51,320 nt of DNA from Entamoeba invadens IP1 (Eukaryota > Evosea > Mastigamoebida > Endamoebidae): NCBI RefSeq assembly GCF_000330505.1, contig NW_004191622.1, positions 106,834 to 158,153 of the forward strand, in the 5' to 3' direction. Shown in pieces: positions 20,124-30,092 of this stretch. The stretch's first letter is position 1. Every line of letters starts with the position of its first letter. The notes below the pieces were generated by a model. The model did no database searches and was not told where the DNA came from. It was given only the letters and a program-made list of their open reading frames with translations. The position numbers and the translations under genes are program-made.

Positions 20124-23100
20124 TCAAACCGTTAGTTCTGTTTTCTCAGCTTGATCTTTGAACTCTTTTTCTTTGAGTGCTGCAGTTTGCTTTGCTGTGG
20201 ACTTGTCCTTTTTATTTGCATTTTTGAGTTTACACATGATGCACTCGATTTGGTCTTCACTCTTTAAAGACATACACTCACTACAAACATAATGACCACA
20301 TTTAAAAACATAGAAGTCGTCGCCAATATCACCCGCTTTGTTTGTGCACGTCTCAGTGAAATCAAGAACAACCCCCTTCTTATATTTCCTCAATTTTGAA
20401 TTGACTTTCAAGTACTGTTCATTCAGTGCCATTTCCATGACTCTCGACAGCGCTTTCGACTTCAACTCAGCGACTCTGAGCCCCTCACAAATTGGTTGCG
20501 CGTATGTTTTCAAATCATTATTTTCAGGTAACGTGTCGACCAATCTATCCTTATAAGCTGATAAAGAGTATAAAAGAGTAACCGCCCACGGACATCTTGG
20601 GAAGTTCTTCTGGTCGACCAAATTTTTTGAAAATTCGAAGCTGAGTGAATTGACGACGTCCATCACACTTGCAATAGTATCATACGCTTCTCTTTTACTT
20701 TCATCTCCAATAGACAGAGTGTCTGTTTTCTCGTCCTTTTGATTTGTTTCCTTTTTCGCCGTCTTATTAGTCGTCTTCATGAATTGCTCGTATGATGTGA
20801 ATTGACTTAATATATTGTTAATATGATCCACGACTACTTTCTTGTTTTTGTCACTATTTGTAGCGTCTAAAGGAGTGTTCCTATCACTATTTGCTGCATC
20901 TAATAAGAATCTTTCATACGTATCTGTTTCATTATATTTTGGTCGTACGGTGTCATCAAAGACAGAAAGACTTTCATTCTTTTCTCGCAGTAACTTAAAG
21001 AGCATTTGATATAATTTGTACTTTAAATTACTCTTAGGGTTTGTCGTAGTACTTGAATTAATAATTTCAACGACTAGAGGAGTCTCAAAGCCGGCTTTGT
21101 TCTTCACTCGTTTCACTAAATTAGTGATGTCGTAGCCGTCTGAAGTAAACACATTTTGAGTCTCTTGAACTAGTTGATCTTTGTCGACGACTGATTGCAT
21201 TCTCTCGTCATAGATCTCTTGTAATCGCGTTAAAAAGATTTCAAGCAGTTCCGGACTCTTCAATTTGAAGACAAAGTCTTGTGCCTCTTTGAGTAACATG
21301 TTCTCCAATTTATATCGCAAATTGAACACTTCAAACACTCTTTTCTGTGTCTCTTCCTTTGTTTTAATTTTCATATATATCATCGCAATTTGTTCTTGAA
21401 TGAAATTTGGCATCTTTGGGAATAACAGAAGTGTTCGATATTTATCTATTTCAGTGATTAAAAGACTCATCGTGTCATCTTTCGAGACTGCAGAGAAGTC
21501 AGACACTCCTTTCACTACTTGAATCGTTTCTTTGACAATGGAGTTGTTTAACACATTGAACGCCTGTTGATATGAAATGACGTTATCTTTATTCTTCTTA
21601 AAGTTCTTAAACGCCTCACAGAGTTCGTTATATCGGGTGTATATCTTAGAGACTTCATAGAGTGTATATCCGGTAAAGAAGTTAATAATAGTGTTCATGT
21701 TATCTAAATCCTTCACATACCGCTTCTTCTGCTCTTTCGATTCTTTCGAGTTCTTATCTTTAAATTCCTTCTTCGTCGTGTTATACTTCAAACACAATTC
21801 TGCAAAGTCCCCGACACTCATCATCCCATTGTCTAAATAAGTCTCCATGATTTGGTACCCGTCTTCAGAATTCTCAACTTGAACCAGCTTGTTCTTAAAC
21901 CCTAATATGAAGTTCTCCCAAAACCCAGTCACGTCGACTTCCATATGAATTTTGGCGACTCGGTCTAAGATCAAATTGTACTGTTTGTCCTTAGTCCATC
22001 CGTCGATGATGTCGTTGTCGTTCAGTAAAGTGATTTTGATGAACGTCTTTTTAGTCAACAGCCAAATGCAGTCACTCTTCTCGTTGTATTCATTCTCGAT
22101 GTCTTCGTCCTCTGAGACTATTTTGTCTCCACTCTCGTTTGTTCGTATTTTGTCCACTCTGTCTCCATACAGTTCAAATAACGTGGAAGAGATATCATCT
22201 TTCTTAATAGAAGGGTATGTCGGCACTTTATCTCTTTCATCGTTGCTCACCAAGTATCTTAACCCATATTTGGGGTCGACATTATTCTCACAATAGACAT
22301 ATCCGATCATTTTATCATTGACCATCCCAGTACTGTAGATGTCTGTGACGTTGTGTGGTAAGAAGAAAGTCGTTGGTGCTTCAAAAGTCTTTTCTCCATC
22401 ATACGCAAATGAAGGACTCGCTTGGAACTCGCCTTTAATGAATCCCCAAGTGATGATCACCGTCTCCGAATTGACTTGTGTCACCGAACAAAGGGCTTGT
22501 GCGTCGATTTCTAATTTACCAAATTGGATGTTCGAGAACTTCTGTTTTGACAAGTCGAAGTAGACGATAGTGATATTCGTGTACTTCCCCTCAGCCCCAC
22601 GAGTCGACAGAATCATTAGAATCGTTTTCCCAAACCACTTCAATTTGTTGAGGGTATTCCATTTCTCGCCACTACTATTTGGTATCACCTTATCTGAAAA
22701 AGTCCGGTCGAGTTGATTGTCTACCTTCAACGAATATTCCTTCGTCTTTTGGTTTCGTAAGACACAACAAAACTGTTTTAAGTCGGTCGGATTGTATGTC
22801 GCAGAAACAATTTGTCTCTCTCCAAACGTCTTCACTGCTCCTATCACTTTACTATTCACCAAATCCATTTTAAGGATCTTTTCTGGTTGAATCACCAAAG
22901 CAACTTCTTCATTGTACAGAGCAAAGCCGACAACAGGAACTTCATCAAAACAGGTGTCTGACTTATACCCTTCGTTCTTCGAAAACAAAAAGACGTGGCC
23001 AATACTCGACCCTATGAGTATTGTGTCTTCCATCACCATGTAGCTGTTAATGTATTCATTAATCCTATAAAGTCGACGGAAGTTGTTTGAAAAGTCCACT

Positions 23101-23165
23101 GTCCTAAATGGGTCGATTTCTTTCTTTGTTTCTCGGTCCGTTTTCACCTTTTCCTTCACACTCAT
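20124..23165 (-). CDS. Vps18-like HOPS/CORVET tethering subunit
   Basis: 1013 residues, intronless, similar in length to Vps18 (~970). Residues ~25-330 read as a beta-propeller (INSYMVMEDTILIGSSIGHVFLF, EVPVVGFALYNEEVALVIQ). The rest is helical-solenoid-like with a long charged middle. A RING-type end lies at ~940-985: DDFYVFKCGHYVCSECM...CIMCKL, whose FYVFKCGH core strongly recalls Vps18. The first zinc pair is incomplete (only one Cys, in ETCTNK). Class C Vps proteins tether endosomes and lysosomes, a central pathway in a phagocytic amoeba. Vps8 or Vps41 are alternatives because all share the propeller-solenoid-RING plan. A Lys-rich tail follows the RING. Confidence 0.6.
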   Translation of the reverse strand: MSVKEKVKTDRETKKEIDPFRTVDFSNNFRRLYRINEYINSYMVMEDTILIGSSIGHVFLFSKNEGYKSDTCFDEVPVVGFALYNEEVALVIQPEKILKMDLVNSKVIGAVKTFGERQIVSATYNPTDLKQFCCVLRNQKTKEYSLKVDNQLDRTFSDKVIPNSSGEKWNTLNKLKWFGKTILMILSTRGAEGKYTNITIVYFDLSKQKFSNIQFGKLEIDAQALCSVTQVNSETVIITWGFIKGEFQASPSFAYDGEKTFEAPTTFFLPHNVTDIYSTGMVNDKMIGYVYCENNVDPKYGLRYLVSNDERDKVPTYPSIKKDDISSTLFELYGDRVDKIRTNESGDKIVSEDEDIENEYNEKSDCIWLLTKKTFIKITLLNDNDIIDGWTKDKQYNLILDRVAKIHMEVDVTGFWENFILGFKNKLVQVENSEDGYQIMETYLDNGMMSVGDFAELCLKYNTTKKEFKDKNSKESKEQKKRYVKDLDNMNTIINFFTGYTLYEVSKIYTRYNELCEAFKNFKKNKDNVISYQQAFNVLNNSIVKETIQVVKGVSDFSAVSKDDTMSLLITEIDKYRTLLLFPKMPNFIQEQIAMIYMKIKTKEETQKRVFEVFNLRYKLENMLLKEAQDFVFKLKSPELLEIFLTRLQEIYDERMQSVVDKDQLVQETQNVFTSDGYDITNLVKRVKNKAGFETPLVVEIINSSTTTNPKSNLKYKLYQMLFKLLREKNESLSVFDDTVRPKYNETDTYERFLLDAANSDRNTPLDATNSDKNKKVVVDHINNILSQFTSYEQFMKTTNKTAKKETNQKDEKTDTLSIGDESKREAYDTIASVMDVVNSLSFEFSKNLVDQKNFPRCPWAVTLLYSLSAYKDRLVDTLPENNDLKTYAQPICEGLRVAELKSKALSRVMEMALNEQYLKVNSKLRKYKKGVVLDFTETCTNKAGDIGDDFYVFKCGHYVCSECMSLKSEDQIECIMCKLKNANKKDKSTAKQTAALKEKEFKDQAEKTELTV

Positions 23166-23383
23166 TTTATTTCAAGTTTTTCAAGTTCTTTACTTGTGTA
23201 TTATACTTCACTGATAAACAACATTTTTCCCTCTTTTTTATTACTCAACTTTTCTCTTTATTTAACACTTTATTTGTGTAAGATAATAATTCAATGAATG
23301 TAACTAATGTTATTGAATTGATGATATAAAGACCATCAGAATACATCATAAAGGAACTTGAACTTCAACAAAACAAAAAATTG

Positions 23384-25216
23384 TTACTTCGCAAACACGG
23401 TCTTGTGGTTAGCAGTGGCGTAGTTAAAACAGAAGGGGCATCCCCTAAGTGCAGGACCGAGACAAATGAATATATTTGTGACACTCATTTTATTCGTTTC
23501 TGCGTGTTGTGAGATCAAGAAGAAGAGCTCCGTCAACTCCTCCACAAACTCAGCAATGATTTTCGGTAGCTTTTTAAACACCAGTTTATATTTTTCCATC
23601 ATCTCTTCATCAGTCATGTTGTTTTTTTCTACTCTTGAGTACTTCTGTATTTCATTTGGACGTATCGAAGACAGAGTTCAGTACATCAAATATATGAAAG
23701 AAACAAACGTTTTAACAACTCCAGAAATTCCTTATCGATTTCTGTTGGTAACACTTGGCCTGGTATTTCTCTGATATACTGTTTTAATACACTTCCCAAT
23801 GAATAGATATCAATGTCATCGAAAAAGTCCGTTTCAAGACATTGCAAGCGTTCTTTAATGTTTTGTACAGTGTCTTGGTTCCCACATATTCTGAAAATGC
23901 CTTCGACGTTTGCTGCGTGTATTTTCAAATAGTCAATAAGTGCCTTAATCGGTAAGGGGATGTTGTTTGTGTTGTGCTCCTCGCCGTATTTCTCCAACTT
24001 GATACCGAAGAAATTAACTCGTGTTTTCTCGTCTTTTTCGCTCTTTTTCTCGTCTTTGCTCTTATCGCTTTTGTCCTCCTTCTTCTGGCCTTTCTCGTCT
24101 TTTTTGTCGTCTTTCTTCTCGTCTTTATCTTTTCGTGCAAACAACGACAACGTTTTGGTGTGTTTTTTAATATCGCTTGACTTTTTAATTTCAACGGGCT
24201 CTTTTTTCTGAATGGGTGGGGATGATGGAATAGACATCATTGATGACGACACAACAGAGTTCTTCGAATTGAGACTTGGCCGCGATTTAGTCGCATTGAA
24301 TGTAATATCTACTTTGTCCAACCCTGTGATACCTCCCTCTTGGTTAATAACAGTCCGAGGTATAGACTCGACCCAAATTGTTAAATTTCGTAGTGCACTC
24401 ACCCACTTCTCTCGAACTTCGTTACTTTGAAATTTGATTTTCTTGTCATTAGTGTTTAGTAAGTCATTACTAATAAGTAATTATTAATTGTTAACAATTG
24501 AAATGAATAGGTCGACCTATAAGAAGACAAACAGTCGTTTGATTGATTCTTAACGAACAATCGCTCTCCTTTTCTACAACAGGGTTGTACAAATAGAACA
24601 CGTCCTTAGACTTCCCTGACGATGAACACACAACTAAGAAGTTTGACCGGAGGATCACTTTCTTAGTTTTGTACTTTGAGTTCTCGAAAGAGTATTCAAC
24701 GGTATCAGTTAACCCCTCCTGAGTGATATAAGACACCACGATGTCATACATTCGTTGGAGTTTCTTCTCATTCATCTCCGCGAAGTATGAGTTCATCATC
24801 GATATCTTTTCTTCTAACATCTTTTTACTCTCCAAAAGTGTTTCCAATGTTATCTTTGCGTTCTGCGTTGCTAACTCCCCTTCAAACGTCCGTCGACAAC
24901 TCTGCATGATCTCGCTCTTTTTCCCGTATTTGGTGTTGTACTTTGTCATTGCATTGTGGTGGCGTGCTTTAATCACAGCCTCCAAAGTCGTTGTCATTCG
25001 TTGCGATGGGCGTTTTGTCTTTTCGAGAAAAGAAATTAAGGTCTTTGTGTTTTGGTCAACTTGGACTTCTTTGTGATGGTCTTCGGGTGGAACTATTTCG
25101 ATGAGTTCGTTCCTCAATTGTGTGGGTGTTTGATCAGACAATATTGTGATTAATTTGTCTGCGTTGTCAGGACTTTCTAAGCTTGAGGACTTACGATGGG
25201 TCGACTCTGTGGTCAT
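23384..25216 (-). CDS. PH-RhoGAP protein with N-terminal BAR-like helical region, three exons
   Basis: Exons (minus): 25216-24533, 24441-23709, 23628-23384; 553 residues. Intron 2 (23629-23708) is GTTTGT...TAG. Intron 1 (24442-24532, 91 nt) starts GTTTGT and ends ACAAG; this join alone keeps frame with the consensus donor and rebuilds a PH domain (~183-250: KKVILRSNFLVV ... CSLRINQTT | KKIKFQSNEVREKWVSAL). Residues 55-165 are helical and BAR-like, then PH, a Lys/Asp/Glu-rich linker (~330-367), then RhoGAP (~371-545) with arginine finger R412 in VEGIFRICGN, plus QYIREIPGQVLP and TNIFICLGPAL. It should switch off Rho/Rac GTPases at membranes; the order recalls GRAF/oligophrenin. A donor at GTTAAG is a less likely alternative for intron 1. 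Confidence 0.8.
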
Positions 25217-25742
25217 CCTTTGTATTTTAGTTATTTGAGTTATTTTTTTCTAGTTTGTCACCCGATAAAGTCCTTTTTCAAGTTTCTCGTTCCGTTCTTT
25301 AACTGGTTTTGAAAGGTTGGATTGTAACTCATTTTGTCTCTATGTCTTCGGGTTATTGTATCTTGTTTTTTCTTATCTTTTTTTTTATTTCAGTCTTTTC
25401 GACAAAACTAAGCATTTCAAATGTTCATTGTATTTGTATGTTGTTATATTTTTTATTATACTATATAGTTTATAATTTAAAAAATGAAGTTATGGCTGTA
25501 GTTTCAAAAAGAGAATTTTTCAGACAACACAAATATATTTGTTTTTGAGCGAAAAGGGTAGATATTTATTTCGTCTTTTTTCAATAAAAGAAAATTTAAC
25601 AATAAGTTAAAGAATAATTGAAACTAAAACAACAAAACTTGTCAATCTCAAGTGAGAATTCTGTTTGCAGAACGACAGACGATAAAAGGCGTGAGAAAGG
25701 ACAAAAAACAAAGTCAGAAATAACATTCGAAATTGAAAGAAA
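25217..25742. other. Intergenic region upstream of the PH-RhoGAP gene
   Basis: About 525 AT-rich bases between two minus-strand genes. Several short plus-strand frames exist but have biased, low-complexity composition (Phe/Ile/Ser runs) and no family resemblance. No structured element stands out. Confidence 0.5.
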
Positions 25743-26174
25743 TTACAGGTGCGAGTCTTTTAGAGCTTGGATGACGGGATGCTTATCAGATATCAAGTCC
25801 GGAACGTCAGAAAGTGAGAGGCAAGGCAACAGAAAATTTTCTTTATAAACCATGACGATAGAATTCTTTTGGAGGTCATACGTCGCCTCACAATATTTAA
25901 TGATAGAGAGTATAGTCTCGCCTATAGTAGTTTTGTAAGGAATACTCACACCAGTGTATAAATCAATTTCAATTTCGATGGACTTCTGGTCGTGCATCTT
26001 TTCTTGAAACTCCTCGGAAAATGAAAGACGAGCAAACTTCTTTGGGTCTTTAGTTTGTTCGGTCTTTGAAAGAGAGAGTGTAGGGATCATGGACATTCGC
26101 TTCCCGTGTCTAGCTGTACTTGACAGTCGCCCAGAATTCCCTACACCCGATTGCTTTGTTGAAACAAGTGACAT
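25743..26174 (-). CDS. Small protein with ubiquitin-fold/Ras-binding-like C-terminal domain
   Basis: 143 residues from the ATG at 26174. Residues 1-45 are Ser/Arg/Lys-rich and look disordered, like a phosphorylated tail. Residues ~62-135 form one small domain: a beta-hairpin start (IEIEIDLYTGVSIPYKTTIG), a helix (ETILSIIKYCEATYDL) and then strands (SIVMVYKENFLLPCLSL). This order fits ubiquitin-like Ras/Rho-binding folds, but I do not recognise a specific family. It lies directly upstream of the PH-RhoGAP gene in the same direction, which may be chance. Confidence 0.55.
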   Translation of the reverse strand: MSLVSTKQSGVGNSGRLSSTARHGKRMSMIPTLSLSKTEQTKDPKKFARLSFSEEFQEKMHDQKSIEIEIDLYTGVSIPYKTTIGETILSIIKYCEATYDLQKNSIVMVYKENFLLPCLSLSDVPDLISDKHPVIQALKDSHL

Positions 26175-27215
26175 CTTCAATTACTCAGTTCTTTACAGTT
26201 TTTTTTATTCTTGTGCTATTCTGAAAAAGTAATCAACTCATTAATCTCTATTGCCAGCTATTATTCAGAATTGTTTGATGTTTATTTTGGTATTTGTATT
26301 TCTTTTTTTTTAAACAAAAATTAATTTATATTTTATTATTATAATTTACCATTCCACAAAGTTTATATTGATTGAATGGTCTTTTTTTAAAAAAACATAT
26401 AATTCAATTTACTATAAAATATTTACACTAAATTAAAGTACGAAAACTCTATTTTTATTTTTTGAATATTATTACATTTTTTAAGTATAGTTTAATATAT
26501 TATTCAAAAACTAAATAATCGAATTTATTTTCTATATTTATATACTATTAAAAAAGAATATTCTTTTTTTGCTTTTTTTCCCGGTTTCACAAGCCGTTGA
26601 ATCAAATTAAAAAACTAGGAAAATAACAATATTTTATTTTTATTTTCATTTAAAGTAATTGTTGCAATTGTACTTTAACATAAAAAACCCGAAATTGTAA
26701 ATAAAAAATATTATTTTATAAATAAATTATTATAAATTTATTAAAAATAATTAAAAATATGAGAAGTTAATTTATTTTAGTATAGTTTTGTTTTTATTTT
26801 TTTTATCTAAAAGTCATATTAAAAAAAATTTATATTATTTTATTTCTTTTTAACTATAAAGAGTGTTAAAGTGATCGACCACTTTTATGTGGATGGCTTT
26901 GAAAATCTTACACATTTTTGTTGTAATTGATATAAAATTTGCCTAAGAGTTTACAAAAAAATGGATTTTTTGTACCCAATTCATAAAAACCCGATTTTTT
27001 TGAAAGTTAAAACAGAAAAAACAAATTATATTTTTAGTAAAAGTCATCTTTTACTTTTACCATTTAAATGAATTTGCCGCAAAAAAAAATATTTTTGTTT
27101 AAAATTTTAAGACTAAAGTTTTTTATTAATTAACGATAGTTTATTTAACTAATTGTTTAAACTATATTCAATCAAAAAAATTATTGAAATTGAATAATTT
27201 ATAAAATAACATATA
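26175..27215. other. Noncoding AT-rich DNA, left part of a 4.6-kb gene-free region
   Basis: Poly-A/poly-T-rich DNA with no open frame of coding quality. A GC-richer island at about 26875-26930 (GATCGACCACTTTTATGTGG, then GGCTTTGAAAATC) faintly resembles the conserved block A of the duplicated units at 27.2 and 27.7 kb and could be an older copy; the resemblance is weak. Confidence 0.4.
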
Positions 27216-27520
27216 ATTTGTCATAAAATACAATGGCATAGTTTACTGTGGATAGGTTGAAAAGGTGTGGATGGTAAATATAGATAGACAATTGTTATTA
27301 TTACATGTTGTTCAAAATAAGTAACATGACTTGTATTTTTGAGTGGTTTTTGTTGGTATTTGCCGTATAGCAATATGTTATAAATTTGAGCAATTTACTA
27401 TTGTTATATAATTTAATATTAAACTTTTGGTTAAAATGCGGTATTTTGCCATTTAACTTTTTTAAAAGTTTTTATAGTAAAAATATAATACCATTTAACC
27501 ATGTTTATAGAATTTGTTTT
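27216..27520. repeat. Copy 1 of a diverged ~300-nt duplicated noncoding unit
   Basis: Paired with 27724-28026 (offset ~508 bases). Conserved blocks in order: ATTTGTCATAAAA; GGCATAGTTTACTGTGGATA with the following ~25 bases; AGTAACATGACTTGTATTTT and the linked TTTTTGTTGGTATTTGCCGT; AATGCGGTATTTTGCCATTT; TTTTATAGTAAAAAT; and ATAGAATTTGTTTT. Between blocks the two copies are unalignable AT-rich DNA. The frames are closed, so it is not protein-coding. It may be a noncoding RNA gene, a repeat element or a regulatory module. Confidence 0.7.
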
Positions 27521-27723
27521 AAACTATTATTAGTTTGAATCCAAAATCAAAACTAATATTTTAATACAATTTATTAATTCTAGTAGTTTTGAGTATAATA
27601 ATATCACTATTAGTTTATTTATATTAAATATAATAATATAAAATAATAGTTAAAAGTTATTTCATTATAATAATGTATTTTGAAAATAATTTTTTGAAAT
27701 ATTTTTATATAAATTGTTTCATG

Positions 27724-28026
27724 ATTTGTCATAAAAATCTAAGGCATAGTTTACTGTGGATAGGCTGAAAAGGTGTGGATAGTAAATATAGACAGACAAT
27801 CTTGGTTTTTACATGTCAGATGTTATGAGTAACATGACTTGTATTTTTTGATGGTTTTTGTTGGTATTTGCCGTATGTTTCTATTTTAATTAATATGTGT
27901 TGTTATGATTTTTTAATAACATAAATAATAACTTATTGTTACAATGCGGTATTTTGCCATTTAACTTTTTAACTTTTTTATAGTAAAAATTAAATTTTAT
28001 TTAACTATGTTAATAGAATTTGTTTT
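27724..28026. repeat. Copy 2 of the diverged ~300-nt duplicated noncoding unit
   Basis: Same block order as copy 1, in the same orientation. Block A differs by only a few bases (GGATAGGCTGAAAAGGTGTG here, GGATAGGTTGAAAAGGTGTG in copy 1), while the spacer after block B is completely different. The block-wise conservation suggests selection on the blocks rather than a very recent copy. No terminal inverted repeats or target-site duplication are obvious. Confidence 0.7.
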
Positions 28027-28752
28027 GTGATTATTCTGTCATTTTTATGTTCATTAATAATATACTATTGTAATATAATTTATTGTTATTAATTAATAGT
28101 TTAGTTTAGACATAAAACCTCAATGTTTAACATTTTCAACAAAACCTGAATATTATTTAGGATGTAAACCCCGTCTTTATACGTATAATTTGCGCAAACT
28201 AAAAGAACTTTATTTAACAAATTTCAATTTTCAAATATTATTATTAAAATAATAAACTAATGGAGTGTTTATATAAATTACAATACTATTAGTAAAAAGT
28301 GATCATTAAATGCATTTTTGAGCCACGATTAACGAAAAAATAATATAATTGTTAATTGATATTTAAATTAAATATTTTTTAATGCAAAAAACGGGAATTT
28401 TCCCAAATTATAATCACACAAATCACTTTTGAAATGTTTTTTCAATTAAAAAAATGAAAAAATAGTGTTACATATATCAAATAAACGGGATAATACACGT
28501 AAATTTTGTTAGTTATTTTATTTGTTCATTTTGATCTATTCTTATTTTACCACTTCAAAAAAGGCTGAAAATAGCGTTTTTTCTTACTATGAAATTATTG
28601 CAAATATTGGAAATACTCCTTATGGGGGTATTCATGTTTGTATATGATTTTAGTCCCATAAATGATTATAAGTAACAATTATTAATTTTAAAAATCATAA
28701 CATATGGTTTATAACGGATATTTGTTTTTTTTTTGACAAAAAAATAAGAGGC
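28027..28752. other. Noncoding AT-rich DNA between duplicated unit and hairpin element
   Basis: About 725 bases, poly-A/T-rich, no coding frame. Slightly mixed-composition patches occur at ~28120-28200 (ACCCCGTCTTTATACG) and ~28600-28660, without recognisable structure. Confidence 0.45.
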
Positions 28753-28804
28753 TATCCACACAAAATAATCCAATCTGCAGGGATTCACCATTTCCGTGTG
28801 GATA
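28753..28804. other. Two-tier hairpin element in gene-free region
   Basis: Outer arms TATCCACAC (28753-28761) and GTGTGGATA (28796-28804) are exact reverse complements. Inside them AATCC (28767-28771) pairs with GGATT (28781-28785), giving nested stems around AATCTGCAG. The 50 bases are clearly richer in G/C than their surroundings. It could be part of a small RNA or a DNA cruciform; nothing proves expression. Confidence 0.35.
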
Positions 28805-29673
28805 CGCCCTATCACGTTAACACTCTTAACAGGTTATATTTTTTGTGTTTTTTTTCTGTAATTTTATTTCACCATAATACCGTTTTTGCTTCAATCTATT
28901 TTTTGAATAATAAAAACTTAGCCTTACTATTTTTTATTTATATTAAACCATTACTTTGAAAGTATTACTATGATAATATTTTCATTTGATTTTATTAAGT
29001 AATAATGATATTAATGTAATTATATCATTTTATTGATAGTAAATAACGACTTTGTAAATACACCAAGGTTTTACTGTTTTTAAACAATAACGATAACGAT
29101 GTTGTCCCGAAGATGATAGTTAGAGTAATAATTTTTTACTTTCGACGCGTTGTTTAAGAAACGATATTCACAATTATTTTTTTGTCAAATTGAATATGTT
29201 TGAAAAATATATTATATTTGAAAGAACATAGACAACGGTGTTTGTTTCGATAGTCTAATCGATCTTGTTATTTTGCTATTTTTTTATCACTAATTAATAA
29301 TTAGTTTATTTTTTGAAAAAAAATATAGTTGTTTTTAAGAATTATATAGTTTTTTTTATTTTTCAAAATTATTTTCACCAACTCAGAATTTTTGTTCACA
29401 TCTCAAAAATAATCAAATTAAATTTTAGATAGATTTTTAGTAAAAAAATGAAACAATCACACCAATAAGTTGAATAAAAACAACGGAACGTATTACGGAG
29501 AATTGAAAAAAACGCAAAACAGACAAGTCAGCAAACTATTATCTTTTCAATTCATTGAACTACAACAAACTGTGTTATAGAATGTATTAAAACAATAAGT
29601 AAACATGTTTGTTATATGTAATGTATATATTAATTTATATTTTCAATAACAATGACATTCAAGGTGGTTGAAA
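28805..29673. other. Noncoding AT-rich DNA
   Basis: Gene-free, mostly A/T. A mixed-composition strip at ~29080-29160 (AACGATGTTGTCCCGAAGAT, TTTCGACGCGTTG) could be gene debris, but no frame stays open long enough to support a call. Confidence 0.4.
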
Positions 29674-29791
29674 TGTACTTGATAGTGAATCTGTTTTGGA
29701 CACTCCAAGTACATCGCCTAATACTAAAAATTTTATCGGCTTGAAAATATATGTCTCGGGATTTCTGATGTTTCTATTGCGTAAATCCCGA
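29674..29791. ncRNA. Candidate structured RNA: two consecutive hairpins
   Basis: Hairpin 1: TGTACTTG (29674-29681) pairs perfectly with CAAGTACA (29706-29713). Hairpin 2: TCGGGATTT (29756-29764) pairs perfectly with AAATCCCGA (29783-29791). A 42-base single-stranded linker separates them. Two hairpins with a hinge in otherwise AT-rich DNA recall the H/ACA snoRNA shape, but I cannot identify the box sequences with confidence. Strand is unknown. Confidence 0.3.
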
Positions 29792-29912
29792 AAAAATATA
29801 AAAATTATATCTTCGATATAATGTCTTATTTAAACTAGTTGTTATTTGTTAGTTGGTTTGAGTAATATCCTTGTGCAGAAAAATGTTAAGAAAAAATAAA
29901 ACAGGCATGACA

Positions 29913-29928
29913 GTCTTTTTAAAAAGAC
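29913..29928. repeat. 16-bp perfect palindrome
   Basis: GTCTTTTTAAAAAGAC is its own reverse complement. It is loosely enclosed by AGGCA (29903-29907) and TGCCT (29958-29962), also complementary. It is 65 bases before the assembly gap, which may have been hard to close because of repeats or structure. Confidence 0.5.
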
Positions 29929-29992
29929 CAAACGACCTAAAAAGAAAAAAATAACACTGCCTAATAAAAAAATTAACAGGGAAACAAGGAAG

Positions 29993-30092
29993 NNNNNNNN
30001 NNNNNNNNNNNNNNNNNNNNNNNNNNNNNNNNNNNNNNNNNNNNNNNNNNNNNNNNNNNNNNNNNNNNNNNNNNNNNNNNNNNNNNNNNNNN
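29993..30092. other. Assembly gap (100 N)
   Basis: Exactly 100 N, the conventional placeholder for a scaffold gap of unknown size. Genes or repeats may be missing here, and distances across it are not reliable. Confidence 0.99.
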
